Shown here: piece after piece, positions 7,614 through 14,069 of the stretch
Layout: each line of letters starts with the position of its first letter
Numbering within the stretch: position 1 is the first letter of the stretch
NCBI GenBank assembly: GCA_948663575.1
Contig: CAPNAV010000016.1
Span: 1 to 21,894 of the forward strand
Source: an uncultured Candidatus Saccharibacteria bacterium
Lineage (GTDB): Bacteria > Patescibacteriota > Saccharimonadia > Saccharimonadales > Saccharimonadaceae
DNA: 21,894 nt
Reading direction: 5' to 3'
The notes under the pieces: generated by a model
The model's database searches: none
What the model was told of the DNA's origin: nothing
What the model saw: only the letters and a program-made list of their open reading frames with translations
Position numbers and translations under genes: made by a program

Positions 7614-8821
7614 TGCGCAGGTTTAATTATAAAGCAAAGGATCGTAAGACTGGCCGAGTAGTCAGCGGTACTGTGCAGGCCGAAAGTGAGCAGGCGGCTG
7701 GGCGGATTTTGATTGGACAAGGATATTTGCCGCAGAAGGTGAAAGCGGAAGATGATGGATTATTTTCGCGCTTTTCTCAAAAAGTGACCACGAAAGAAAG
7801 AATTGCGTTTACTAGGCAGTTTGCGACATTGATTGGTGCAGGTTTGCCACTTTCGAATAGTTTGCACTTGATTGCGGAGCAGACTGAAAACAAAGCCACC
7901 AAGACATTGGTCGAGGAGATTTCGGCGCAAGTAGAATCAGGAAGATCGTTGCATGAGGCTTTTGCAAAACATCCTGAGGTATTTAATAAAGTATATCTGT
8001 CTTTGATTGCGGCGGGCGAGGCATCGGGTACGCTTGACGTTTCTTTGCAACGTTTGGCGGCACAGCAAGAAAAAGATGCTAATATGATTTCGAAAATTCG
8101 GGGAGCTTTGACTTATCCGGCAATTGTTTTGTTTGTGATTGTAGTGGTAGTGGTATTCTTGATGGTGCAAGTTGTGCCTCAGGTGGAAAATCTGTATCGA
8201 GATCTTGGAGAGCCATTGCCGAATTTGACGCAAGTGATGGTGAATTTCTCGAATTTCTTGGTGAACTTTTGGTGGTTAATTCTGGTTCTGCTGGGGATTG
8301 CGGTATATTTCTTTGTGCAATTCAAAAAGACTGATTTGGGTGCAAAATGGTGGGCGAAGTTTAAACTGAAAGTACCGTTGTTTAGCGGATTGTTTTTGCG
8401 ATTGTATAATGCTAGATTTGCTCGAACAGCACAGATGTTGCTTTCGGCTGGGGTGCCGATGCTTGAGGCGATGAAGATTGCGGGTGAGGCAATTAATAAT
8501 ATTATGATTGAGGACCAGATTAATCAGGCAATGACGATGGTGCGAAGTGGTAAGCCACTGAGCGTAGCTTTGAAGGGGAGAGCTTATATTTTGCCATTGT
8601 TGCCGCAAATGGCAGCGACTGGTGAGCAATCGGGTAAGATTGATGAGATGCTAGGGCGAGCGGCGCAGGTTTATGAGGACGAGTTGGATGAGCGGTTGGC
8701 AGCGCTGTCAACGATGATTGAGCCTATCTTGATGGTGGTATTGGCAGTGGTGGCTGGTGGTATCGTGATGGCTATTCTCTTCCCGATTTATACGCTAGTA
8801 AGTAAGATTGGTGCGGGATAA
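7613..8821 (+). CDS. pilC: Type IV pilus inner-membrane platform protein PilC (GspF family)
   Basis: A polytopic inner-membrane protein that couples the PilB/PilT motors to the pilus base. The 402 residues match the family length. After an N-terminal segment (FNYKAKDRKTGRVVSGTV) it shows two T2SSF domains (about 70-190 and 270-390), with membrane helices near 167-190, 218-238 and 370-392. The motif TRQFATLIGAGLPLSNSL starts the first domain and FARTAQMLLSAGVPMLEA the second. It is translationally coupled to pilT through TAATG. Confidence 0.95.
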   Translation: MRRFNYKAKDRKTGRVVSGTVQAESEQAAGRILIGQGYLPQKVKAEDDGLFSRFSQKVTTKERIAFTRQFATLIGAGLPLSNSLHLIAEQTENKATKTLVEEISAQVESGRSLHEAFAKHPEVFNKVYLSLIAAGEASGTLDVSLQRLAAQQEKDANMISKIRGALTYPAIVLFVIVVVVVFLMVQVVPQVENLYRDLGEPLPNLTQVMVNFSNFLVNFWWLILVLLGIAVYFFVQFKKTDLGAKWWAKFKLKVPLFSGLFLRLYNARFARTAQMLLSAGVPMLEAMKIAGEAINNIMIEDQINQAMTMVRSGKPLSVALKGRAYILPLLPQMAATGEQSGKIDEMLGRAAQVYEDELDERLAALSTMIEPILMVVLAVVAGGIVMAILFPIYTLVSKIGAG

Positions 8822-8833
8822 AATGCGGAGAAT

Positions 8834-8863
8834 TTGCTATTTTGGAAATGCTTGTGGTATAAT
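8834..8863 (+). promoter_or_regulatory. Promoter of the prepilin gene
   Basis: TTGCTA (8834-8839), 18 bp, then the extended -10 TGGTATAAT (hexamer 8858-8863). It gives a leader of about 40 nt with AGAAAGGG before the ATG at 8910. The prepilin therefore has its own promoter and a normal ribosome binding site, as expected for an abundant subunit. Confidence 0.65.
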
Positions 8864-8909
8864 GAGTGCAAAGTTGTAACTTAGGAATAAAAAAGAAAGG
8901 GTTATAAAA

Positions 8910-9521
8910 ATGACGGCAACAAAAACAAAGGCGTCGTGCCGAAAAAAGAAAGTAGTAAAGGATGAAGGAACCCTCGGCGGGTTTACGATTATTGAGGTAG
9001 TCTTGGTGCTTGCGATTGCAGGTTTGATCTTCTTGATGGTCTTTATCGCACTGCCAGCTTTGCAGCGAAGTCAGCGTGATACTCAGAGGGGTTCGGATAT
9101 GAGTAAATTGGCTGGTGCGATTATGAATTATCAGAAAAATAATAATGGACGCTTGCCAGCTGATAGTAAACAAGATCCGATTCAGGAAGTTGACGGCGTA
9201 GTGCTGATGACTAACTATAACTGTAATAACGGCTCTAGCGCTAATGCGGCGTGCCGCGTGATTAAGGATTATATCAATGGCGTGTCGGTGACAGACAACG
9301 AATGGGTGGATCCGGATGGCTACGCTTATGGTTTGGCGATTGTTACCTATGGTAGCGGTGCTTATACCGAAGGCTGGTCGCCTGACTATGATCACACATT
9401 CTATATGGTGAAGAGCTCACGTTGCGATGGTGAGTCGATTCGCAAGAGCGATAACTCACGTGATTATGCGGTGCTCTATCGTATGGAAGGGTCTGGTGTA
9501 TCTTGCCAAGATAACGGTTAG
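8910..9521 (+). CDS. Type IV prepilin
   Basis: Major or minor pilin subunit of 203 residues. A positively charged leader ends in GG, and cleavage by PilD is expected before FTIIEVVLVLAIAGLIFL, the class III hydrophobic stalk with Glu at mature position 5. The leader is about 27 residues, long for a type IVa pilin. The globular domain has four Cys residues (NYNCNNG, AACRVI, SSRCDG, VSCQDNG) that could make two disulfides, the last being the usual C-terminal pilin bridge. It is the only prepilin in the window. It is flanked by its own promoter and a terminator at 9539-9571. Confidence 0.92.
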   Translation: MTATKTKASCRKKKVVKDEGTLGGFTIIEVVLVLAIAGLIFLMVFIALPALQRSQRDTQRGSDMSKLAGAIMNYQKNNNGRLPADSKQDPIQEVDGVVLMTNYNCNNGSSANAACRVIKDYINGVSVTDNEWVDPDGYAYGLAIVTYGSGAYTEGWSPDYDHTFYMVKSSRCDGESIRKSDNSRDYAVLYRMEGSGVSCQDNG

Positions 9522-9538
9522 TAGACTTGAAGATAAAG

Positions 9539-9572
9539 AAAAGGCCTACGGAGAAATCTGTGGGTCTTTTTG
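9539..9572 (+). terminator. Intrinsic terminator after the prepilin gene
   Basis: The arm AAAGGCCTAC pairs with GTGGGTCTTT (two G-T wobbles), enclosing a further GA/TC pairing and a GAAA loop, and runs into a T-tract. It separates prepilin transcription from pilD. Confidence 0.75.
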
Positions 9573-9604
9573 AGGATTTGATAGGAAGAACAGGAAGAGT
9601 TTAT

Positions 9605-9612
9605 GGTATAAT
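9605..9612 (+). promoter_or_regulatory. Extended -10 promoter of pilD
   Basis: TGGTATAAT with the hexamer at 9607-9612. The predicted transcript start, 9619, is exactly the A of the pilD ATG, so the mRNA is predicted to be leaderless. Confidence 0.65.
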
Positions 9613-9618
9613 CGGAGA

Positions 9619-10482
9619 ATGAATGAAGTTGTGATTCTTGATATTATAATGCTTGTGATGATGTTTATGTTGGGGGCGATTTTTGGGTCTTTTGCCTGTT
9701 GCCAAGCGTGGAGATGGCATTATAAAGTGCATAGTAAGAAGGATTTGGGGCAGTGGTCGGTATGTCTGCATTGCAAGAAGCGTATTAGATGGTATGATAA
9801 TATACCAATCGTGTCGTGGTTGGTGTTGGGAGGGAAATGCCGAAATTGCCATAAAAAGATCGGAGTAGCGGATTTTCTATCTGAGATAAGTATGGCCGTG
9901 GCTTTTCTGATGCTTAGTTGGGCATATTTGATACCGATGATTAATAACTGGGCAATCTTAGGTCAGAAGCCGGAGCTTTTAGGGATACAGATGGCGGCTT
10001 TTATAATGACATTATTGATGCTTGTAGTGTTGATGGTTTTGGCGGTTTATGATGCAAAGTGGGGTGAGTTGCCGGTGGTGCTATTGATTCTGGCGGTGGT
10101 GATGGGGGCGATTGTGTTTGTGCTGAAAATGTATGAGGTGAATATAGAAGGAGAAGGAATTGAGTCTAGTCTGATTAGCGCAGGAGTTGGCGTATTGATT
10201 CTTGCGGGGACTTGTTTTTTGATATATAAAATATCTAAGGAGCGATTAATGGGGGGAGGGGATTGGATTCTAGCTTTGGCTCTAGCTCTAGCTTTGGCGG
10301 ATTGGTGGTTGGCGCTCTGGACGATTTTCTTGGCGAATTTGTTGGGTGATTTGATTGCGTTGCCAGGAGCTATTAAGACTGGGAATTCGAAAGTGCATTT
10401 TGGGCCATTCTTGGTTGGAGCTTTTGTGATTGTTCTTGTTTTGGGAAATTGTTTGCCACTACTATTGAAGGCGCTTGGGTAG
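9619..10482 (+). CDS. pilD: Prepilin peptidase / N-methyltransferase PilD
   Basis: A membrane aspartyl protease that removes the prepilin leader and, in bifunctional forms, N-methylates the new terminus. Residues near 14-25 (LGAIFGSFACCQAWRW) match the family start. The cytoplasmic loop has the four-cysteine zinc motif CLHC...CRNC that marks the methyltransferase-containing form. The catalytic Asp residues are in VYDAKWGELP and MGGGD. Several membrane helices follow, and the length of 287 is normal. There is no SD and the promoter places the transcript start on this ATG. Confidence 0.94.
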   Translation: MNEVVILDIIMLVMMFMLGAIFGSFACCQAWRWHYKVHSKKDLGQWSVCLHCKKRIRWYDNIPIVSWLVLGGKCRNCHKKIGVADFLSEISMAVAFLMLSWAYLIPMINNWAILGQKPELLGIQMAAFIMTLLMLVVLMVLAVYDAKWGELPVVLLILAVVMGAIVFVLKMYEVNIEGEGIESSLISAGVGVLILAGTCFLIYKISKERLMGGGDWILALALALALADWWLALWTIFLANLLGDLIALPGAIKTGNSKVHFGPFLVGAFVIVLVLGNCLPLLLKALG

Positions 10483-10858
10483 GTATTCTTCTTTAAACCT
10501 AGTTTGCGAGAAACGGTATGGCAAGTAGCTTCAGCAGGCTATCTTGCGAGGAATGTTAGCTAGTGCCTATCCCTCCAAGCCTAGTTTGTGAGAAACGGCT
10601 TGCGTCATCCCGCCGTCGCGAGTGCCGCTTCGCCTCGTCCTCGCTCGTAAGCTGTGGATGTTCTCACAAACTAGGTTTGGAGAGAGTATCGTCATTACGC
10701 CATTACGCTATCATTCGTAAGCTCTGCGCCTACTCACATGATAGTCTGCTGGAGTTGTAATCTCCCACAAGCTAGGAAGGGGTGACGGGGTTGCTACCTA
10801 GACTACATTGGATATAGCTATAGCATATTGTTCGCCAAGAAACAGATTCTTTTTATCA
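10483..10858. other. Gene-free region with hairpin elements
   Basis: No credible gene. It contains the 108-bp inverted-repeat element at 10574-10681, an earlier partial copy of its left arm (AAACCTAGTTTGCGAGAA near 10496, followed by the same ACGG), and a degenerate right-arm-like sequence near 10765-10780 (CCCACAAGCTAGG). The block may be nested or tandem insertions of the same element. Confidence 0.6.
10574..10681. repeat. 108-bp hairpin element C
   Basis: The left arm at 10574-10594 (TCCAAGCCTAGTTTGTGAG...) pairs with the right arm at 10661-10681 (...CTCACAAACTAGGTTTGGA) over 21 bp with one G-T wobble. The loop is GC-rich and includes CGCTTCGC and CTCGCTCG, as in elements A (13740-13847) and B (17144-17252). 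The total length matches those elements within one base. Confidence 0.7.
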
Positions 10859-11149
10859 TTATCCATTATTAGTAGAGACTAGGCAGCGGAGGGAAAGGCT
10901 AAGTTCACGAAAGTATGAGTCATTTGGCTTGAGAGTTCCGCTAAAGTAGATGAAACGGTAGGCTTGCCTTGTATTCTTTGATATTGATGACCATAAATCC
11001 CCTTCAAGAGCGCGATTAATAAGAGCGGTATCTCCAATTAGTATCACTGCTCCGCGTAGCATAAAAAGAGGCGAGAGACCTACGTTATGAGTAGAATTTA
11101 TACCATCAGGTAGTGTAACGCCATCCTTTTTATCATCATCGCTCACCAA
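10859..11149 (-). CDS. FISUMP-type C-terminal domain fragment, cassette C1
   Basis: An intact frame of about 96 codons encoding only the C-terminal half of a FISUMP (Fibrobacter succinogenes major paralogous) surface domain. The segment GDLWSSISKNTRQAYRFIYF and the later LSLRCLVSTNNG align with the WSST...AY.LYF...R..G.S.RC pattern of that family. It has no signal peptide, no anchor and no clear ribosome binding site; the frame opens at TTG/GTG inside the shared 15-base motif (11136-11150). The end is in the shared 3' block and stops right after STNNG. It is best read as a silent cassette or gene fragment. Expression as a free protein is unlikely. Confidence 0.6.
   Translation of the reverse strand: MVSDDDKKDGVTLPDGINSTHNVGLSPLFMLRGAVILIGDTALINRALEGDLWSSISKNTRQAYRFIYFSGTLKPNDSYFRELSLSLRCLVSTNNG
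10864..10895 (-). repeat. Conserved 3' block of cassette C1
   Basis: Near-identical block, read leftward as TTCCCTCCGCTGCCTAGTCT followed by CTACTAATAATG, encoding SLRCLVSTNN. It recurs at about 11178-11207, 11573-11603 and 21510-21541 with only one or two changes. Conservation continues past the stop codon (GATAATGATAAA), which points to DNA-level homology and not protein constraint alone. Confidence 0.8.
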
Positions 11150-11150
11150 A
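11136..11150 (-). repeat. Conserved 5' 15-base motif of the cassettes
   Basis: TTTGGTGAGCGATGA (leftward) is identical at 11136-11150, 11449-11463, 11865-11879 and 21818-21832. It encodes LVSD(D/E) in the cassette frame. Outside it, upstream sequences differ completely, so it marks a sharp left boundary of homology. Confidence 0.85.
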
Positions 11151-11459
11151 TAGCATTCTACGCTTTATGATTATCCTATTATTAGTAGAGACTAGGCAGC
11201 GGAGGGAAAGAGGGTTGTGTCGCCAAGTACTATTGGATGGTAAAATTGACGACGACCCAGTACTTAGAAAGAAGCTAAATGATGCTGTCTGCACTATTTT
11301 TGAGAAAGAAAGATTAGCTCTTCCTCGTGATTCGATTGTCTTTGTGTCACTATATCCTGTCCTACCAAAAAAGAGTGGTGAAATTGCTATATTATGGGAT
11401 GCGTTGGTGTTGTCGGGCAACGCAATGCCGCTTCCGTAATGATTATCATCATCGCTCAC
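11136..11459 (-). CDS. FISUMP-type C-terminal domain fragment, cassette C2
   Basis: Encodes VSDDDNHYGSGIALPDN, then SPLFFGRTG, and ends LSLRCLVSTNNR, with a divergent middle. An in-frame ATG exists further upstream at 11567, overlapping the stop of cassette C3 as TAATG, but the 36 codons between (lysine/arginine-rich, read through a hairpin) look like spacer and not a real N-terminus. Unlike the others there is no stop after STNN; the frame runs on about 13 codons and stops inside the 15-base motif of cassette C1. The role is the same as for C1, with the same doubts about expression. Confidence 0.55.
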   Translation of the reverse strand: MSDDDNHYGSGIALPDNTNASHNIAISPLFFGRTGYSDTKTIESRGRANLSFSKIVQTASFSFFLSTGSSSILPSNSTWRHNPLSLRCLVSTNNRIIIKRRMLFGER

Positions 11460-11522
11460 CAAAAGACAAGGAAGCGAGAAAAAGAGAAAATCTTGTTTTC
11501 GCTTTTTAGAGCGACGCAGTCT

Positions 11523-11545
11523 TTTCTGAATCTTTGATTCAGAAA
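11523..11545. repeat. Small stem-loop, copy 2, between cassettes C3 and C2
   Basis: TTTCTGAATC-TTT-GATTCAGAAA forms a 10-bp perfect stem. Its 17-base core is identical to 26-42. It lies in the only real spacer of the cassette array. Confidence 0.55.
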
Positions 11546-11566
11546 TTACCGTAAACCTTTTTATCA

Positions 11567-11878
11567 TTATCCATTATTAGTAGAGACTAGGCAGCGGAGG
11601 GAATTGGAAGCGACTCTTGCTACGTCATAGAAGCCACTTGGTTGAGTTCCTGATTGCCAGAAGTAGAAATAATATAACCCTGTCTTAGAAAAACTTATTC
11701 TAGAGGAATAACTTTGAGCTCGCCCAGAGCTACTTCTTGATCTACTCCAGACGTCTGGTCCTCCTGACCTAACAAAATATAATGGTGTTAAACCAGCATT
11801 GTTGGCTGCATCATTGTCACTCGGTAATGTAATGCCTTGATTGCTACTGTTGTCGCTAGCTATTTCATCGCTCACCAA
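11567..11878 (-). CDS. FISUMP-type C-terminal domain fragment, cassette C3
   Basis: Opens at GTG in the shared motif (11865-11879) as VSDEIASDNSSNQGITLP, continues LTPLYFVRSG, a variable Ser/Arg-rich middle, YYFYFWQSGTQPSG, and ends NSLRCLVSTNNG with TAA. It is about 103 codons, with no signal peptide and no SD. Only weak AT-rich sequence lies upstream, so no promoter is assigned. The frame is intact despite lacking a proper start, which favours a maintained silent cassette over simple decay. Confidence 0.6.
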   Translation of the reverse strand: MVSDEIASDNSSNQGITLPSDNDAANNAGLTPLYFVRSGGPDVWSRSRSSSGRAQSYSSRISFSKTGLYYFYFWQSGTQPSGFYDVARVASNSLRCLVSTNNG

Positions 11879-11940
11879 AAAATATAATGTAGGGGTATTA
11901 GGGATGCGAGGCTAATAGGTGCGGAAGTATGTTGTTGGGG

Positions 11941-12119
11941 TGTGGAATTGATCCCGAAATGGTTAAATGTTGTGGAAAATTGAGAGTGGATTGTGGAAAA
12001 GCACAGAATATTTGTGGATAATTGTGCGTAATTATGTGGAAAGACAGAGATTTTTTGTGGAAAAGTTTGCGAATAAGATGTGGATAAGTTATGTTTGTTT
12101 GTGGAAAAATTGTGGAAAA
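11941..12119 (+). other. Candidate chromosomal replication origin (oriC)
   Basis: A dense row of DnaA-box-like 9-mers all in one orientation. Two perfect TGTGGATAA boxes lie at 12013-12021 and 12079-12087. TGTGGAAAA variants lie at 11971, 11992, 12056, 12100 and 12111, TGTGGAAAG at 12035, TGTGCGTAA at 12023 and TGTGGAATT at 11941. From 11971 to 12100 the main boxes are spaced 21, 21, 22, 21, 23 and 21 bp, two helical turns each. AT-rich sequence that could serve for unwinding follows at 12150-12210. dnaA is not in the window. Origin identity is inference from box density and phasing. Confidence 0.75.
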
Positions 12120-12280
12120 TGGAAAGTTTGGATGCAACGCTTAAAAGTGGTATAGAGTATTTTTTGATGGATAAAGACTAATAGGTTGATAAAAATTTAT
12201 TTTCTGGACATTTAGGGGTGTGAAAATGCTATCGCAATCGGGTTTTGTTACTGGGCAGGGTTAATCTTGCGATATTCGTG

Positions 12281-12354
12281 TGGTGATATGAATTTTGTGA
12301 AAAATGGGGTTTTAGCCAGAAAATGAGTGTATTTTTGATGTGAATATATCACCA
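12281..12354. repeat. Spaced inverted repeat between oriC and the recombinase gene
   Basis: TGGTGATAT (12281-12289) and ATATCACCA (12346-12354) are perfect inverted copies 56 bp apart. The second ends ten bases from the recombinase stop codon. It could be a binding-site pair for an origin or recombination protein, or chance. Confidence 0.35.
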
Positions 12355-12363
12355 GATGAATAA

Positions 12364-13422
12364 TTAATCAGTATCGGAATGGAATTTATCGTGAACTTCC
12401 TTGAGATGAGGGTCGGTGACGTGGGTATAAATTTGGGTGGTGGAAATGTCGGCGTGGCCGAGCATGGTCTGGACGGAGCGAATGTCGGCGCCGTTCATGA
12501 GTAAATCGGTGGCGAAACTGTGGCGGAGCGTGTGAGGGGAAACGTGCTTAGTGATGCCGGCCATGCGAGCGTATTTTTGGACAATGCGTTCAATGGAGCG
12601 AGCAGTGAGACGACGATAATCGCCAGAGGTGTCAACTTCTTGGGTATTACGACTATTGTTGAGAAAAAGTGGAGCGAGGGAATCAGAGCGGGCGTCAAGA
12701 TAATCTTGAACGCGTTCAGCGGCGGAGGGAGAGATAAAAATAGGGCGATCCTTGCGGCCTTTACCGCGGACGACGAATTCACGGCGTTCGAGATTGACTG
12801 AGTCGCGATTTAGTTTGACAAGCTCGGAAACACGTAGTCCGCCAGAAAATAAAAGTTCAATAATTGCACGATCGCGGAGGCCGGTTTCGGTGGAAGTGTC
12901 AATTTGATCAAGGAGAGATTCTATTTCATCATAATGCAAAAAAGTAACTTGTTTGCGAACGACATGGGGGAGTTCGACAAGGCTGGGGTCGAGAGTTTTA
13001 ATACCGCGTTTGGCGAGATATTTAAGGAAGCCACGGAGGGCGATGAGATGATAAGCTTGGGTGATAGCTTCGAGATTTTCGCCATGTCGGTCTTCTTCGC
13101 GGTTGAGTTGGAGGCGGAATTTGCGTACTAGTTCTTGGGTGATATCAATAGGGAGGAGATCGGTGAGTTCAACATCATCACCCTTGACGATGCGGAGGTT
13201 GGGGTTTTCTTCGAGGATATTCATAGCGAGATCTTGAAAGCGTAAGAGGTAACGACGGTAATTATCGGCGGTTTTTTTGGAGCGGCCGCGCTCGATTTCA
13301 AGATGTTCGATGAAATCAATGATGAGCTCAGTGAGAGGGGGCTGCGAGGAGATTTCTGATTGGGTAACGGAGGAATTACTGTTGACGGCGTTCATTTGGA
13401 GGTTTTGCTCAGGATTATTCAT
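12364..13422 (-). CDS. Xer-family tyrosine recombinase
   Basis: A site-specific recombinase of the XerC/XerD family, about 352 residues from this start; a role in chromosome dimer resolution is likely from its place beside the candidate origin but unproven. An N-terminal SAM-like core-binding domain (about 45-160) precedes the catalytic domain with Arg in SGGLRVSELVKL, Lys in VVRGKGRKDRP, His-x-x-Arg in SPHTLRHSFATDLL, the second His in MLGHADIST and Tyr in TQIYTHV. A longer frame starting at 13539 would run through tRNA-Arg and is rejected. The extended -10 at 13429-13434 puts the transcript start exactly on the ATG at 13422. Whether it acts alone (XerA/XerH style) cannot be told here. Confidence 0.9.
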   Translation of the reverse strand: MNNPEQNLQMNAVNSNSSVTQSEISSQPPLTELIIDFIEHLEIERGRSKKTADNYRRYLLRFQDLAMNILEENPNLRIVKGDDVELTDLLPIDITQELVRKFRLQLNREEDRHGENLEAITQAYHLIALRGFLKYLAKRGIKTLDPSLVELPHVVRKQVTFLHYDEIESLLDQIDTSTETGLRDRAIIELLFSGGLRVSELVKLNRDSVNLERREFVVRGKGRKDRPIFISPSAAERVQDYLDARSDSLAPLFLNNSRNTQEVDTSGDYRRLTARSIERIVQKYARMAGITKHVSPHTLRHSFATDLLMNGADIRSVQTMLGHADISTTQIYTHVTDPHLKEVHDKFHSDTD

Positions 13423-13428
13423 AAGAGT

Positions 13429-13437
13429 ATTATAACA
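13429..13437 (-). promoter_or_regulatory. Extended -10 promoter of the recombinase gene
   Basis: On the minus strand TGTTATAAT has its hexamer at 13434-13429, and +1 is predicted at 13422, the A of the start codon. The same TATGTTATAAT string precedes ndk. Confidence 0.65.
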
Positions 13438-13512
13438 TACGATGTGGACTCGAAATTTTAGGGAGGATGTGGTAAAATAAGGGGAGATGGCGGTTTGTTG
13501 CCATTTTGTTGG

Positions 13513-13518
13513 TATTTT
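13513..13518 (+). promoter_or_regulatory. -10 box of tRNA-Arg
   Basis: TGGTATTTT, an extended -10 with a weaker hexamer at 13513-13518, predicts a start at 13525, the first base of the tRNA. Confidence 0.5.
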
Positions 13519-13524
13519 GGATTT

Positions 13525-13601
13525 GGCTTGGTAGCTCAATTGGATAGAGCAGCTCCGTCCTAAGGAGAAGGTTGTGGGTTCGACTCCCGCCCAGGCTACC
13601 A
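13525..13601 (+). tRNA. tRNA-Arg(CCT)
   Basis: A full cloverleaf: acceptor GGCTTGG/CCAGGCT with G-T wobbles, D stem GCTC/GAGC, anticodon loop GTCCTAA with anticodon CCT, T arm GTGGG-TTCGACT-CCCGC, and an encoded CCA. The last 21 bases are repeated at 13719-13739. Confidence 0.93.
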
Positions 13602-13739
13602 GAGAATCCTGTAAACAAATTCTTTTCGTAAAAACGAAATGAATTTGTTTATGCTCCTAAAGGAGCATGCGTGAGTCTCTTGGATCCACGCCGTGGCGCT
13701 GGCGCGCCGGGTGGATAACGACTCCCGCCCAGGCTACCA
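13602..13739 (+). mobile_element. Small insert with a duplicated tRNA-Arg 3' end (att-like scar)
   Basis: The 21 bases that close tRNA-Arg (13581-13601, CGACTCCCGCCCAGGCTACC plus A) recur exactly at 13719-13739. The 117 bp between hold a hairpin with a 16-bp imperfect stem (13613-13650, arms AAACAAATTC and GAATTTGTTT) and an 8-bp hairpin (13651-13668, ATGCTCCT/AGGAGCAT), plus GC-rich sequence with GGCGCGCC. No gene fits inside. The layout is that of an element inserted at a tRNA 3' end, here either a remnant or a minimal non-autonomous element. Confidence 0.6.
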
Positions 13740-13847
13740 AAATCCAAGTTAGAATAGGCTACTTTGCAAATTCTAATTTCTCTCGCTCGTCTTCAGACGC
13801 GCTTCGTTCATTAGAATGCAAATTAGCTCTATTCTAAGCTTGGATTT
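13740..13847. repeat. 108-bp hairpin element A, abutting a tRNA 3' end copy
   Basis: The left arm (13740-13777) and right arm (13810-13847) pair over most of 38 positions: AAATCCAAG/CTTGGATTT outermost, then TTAGAATAG/CTATTCTAA, then ATTCTAAT/ATTAGAAT. The loop reads CTCGCTCG...GCGCTTCG. It starts right after the CCA of the duplicated tRNA-Arg end. Confidence 0.75.
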
Positions 13848-14069
13848 CCGGTGAGGAAAATCATTCTGTATGTCGAGAGATGGATCTTAGTGGAAATTTT
13901 GATAAACTGCTATAGACGGAGATTGTGTTGTGGGGTAAGGTGAAGTTGGGGTCGGAAGTATGGTTATACAAGGGAATTAGATTGGAATGGTGCGGTGATG
14001 GATGTAGATTGGGGCGGTGTGACGGAATTATGTTGAGATAAGATGGATGGTATTTAAAAATTAAGGAGG

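Noticed and set aside
9601..9852. Minus-strand frames opposite pilD, pilB and other pilus genes
   Set aside because: They are antisense shadows of clearly coding + strand genes and show no domain motifs.
10496..10780. CRISPR array
   Set aside because: Repeats are few, unequal, partly inverted and form hairpins; no regular spacers and no cas genes.
11167..11439. 90-codon + strand frame opposite cassette C2
   Set aside because: It is a shadow of the conserved cassette; the FISUMP motifs are on the minus strand.
10859..11879. Diversity-generating retroelement as the source of the variable FISUMP domains
   Set aside because: No reverse transcriptase, no template repeat, and the cassettes differ throughout and not mainly at adenines.
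11967..12155. 62-codon frame on the + strand
   Set aside because: It is composed almost wholly of the repeated DnaA boxes (repetitive W-K-I/V-E pattern) and has no protein features.
13423..13539. Longer recombinase frame starting at 13539
   Set aside because: It would run through the tRNA-Arg gene and its promoter; the -10 box places the transcript start at 13422.
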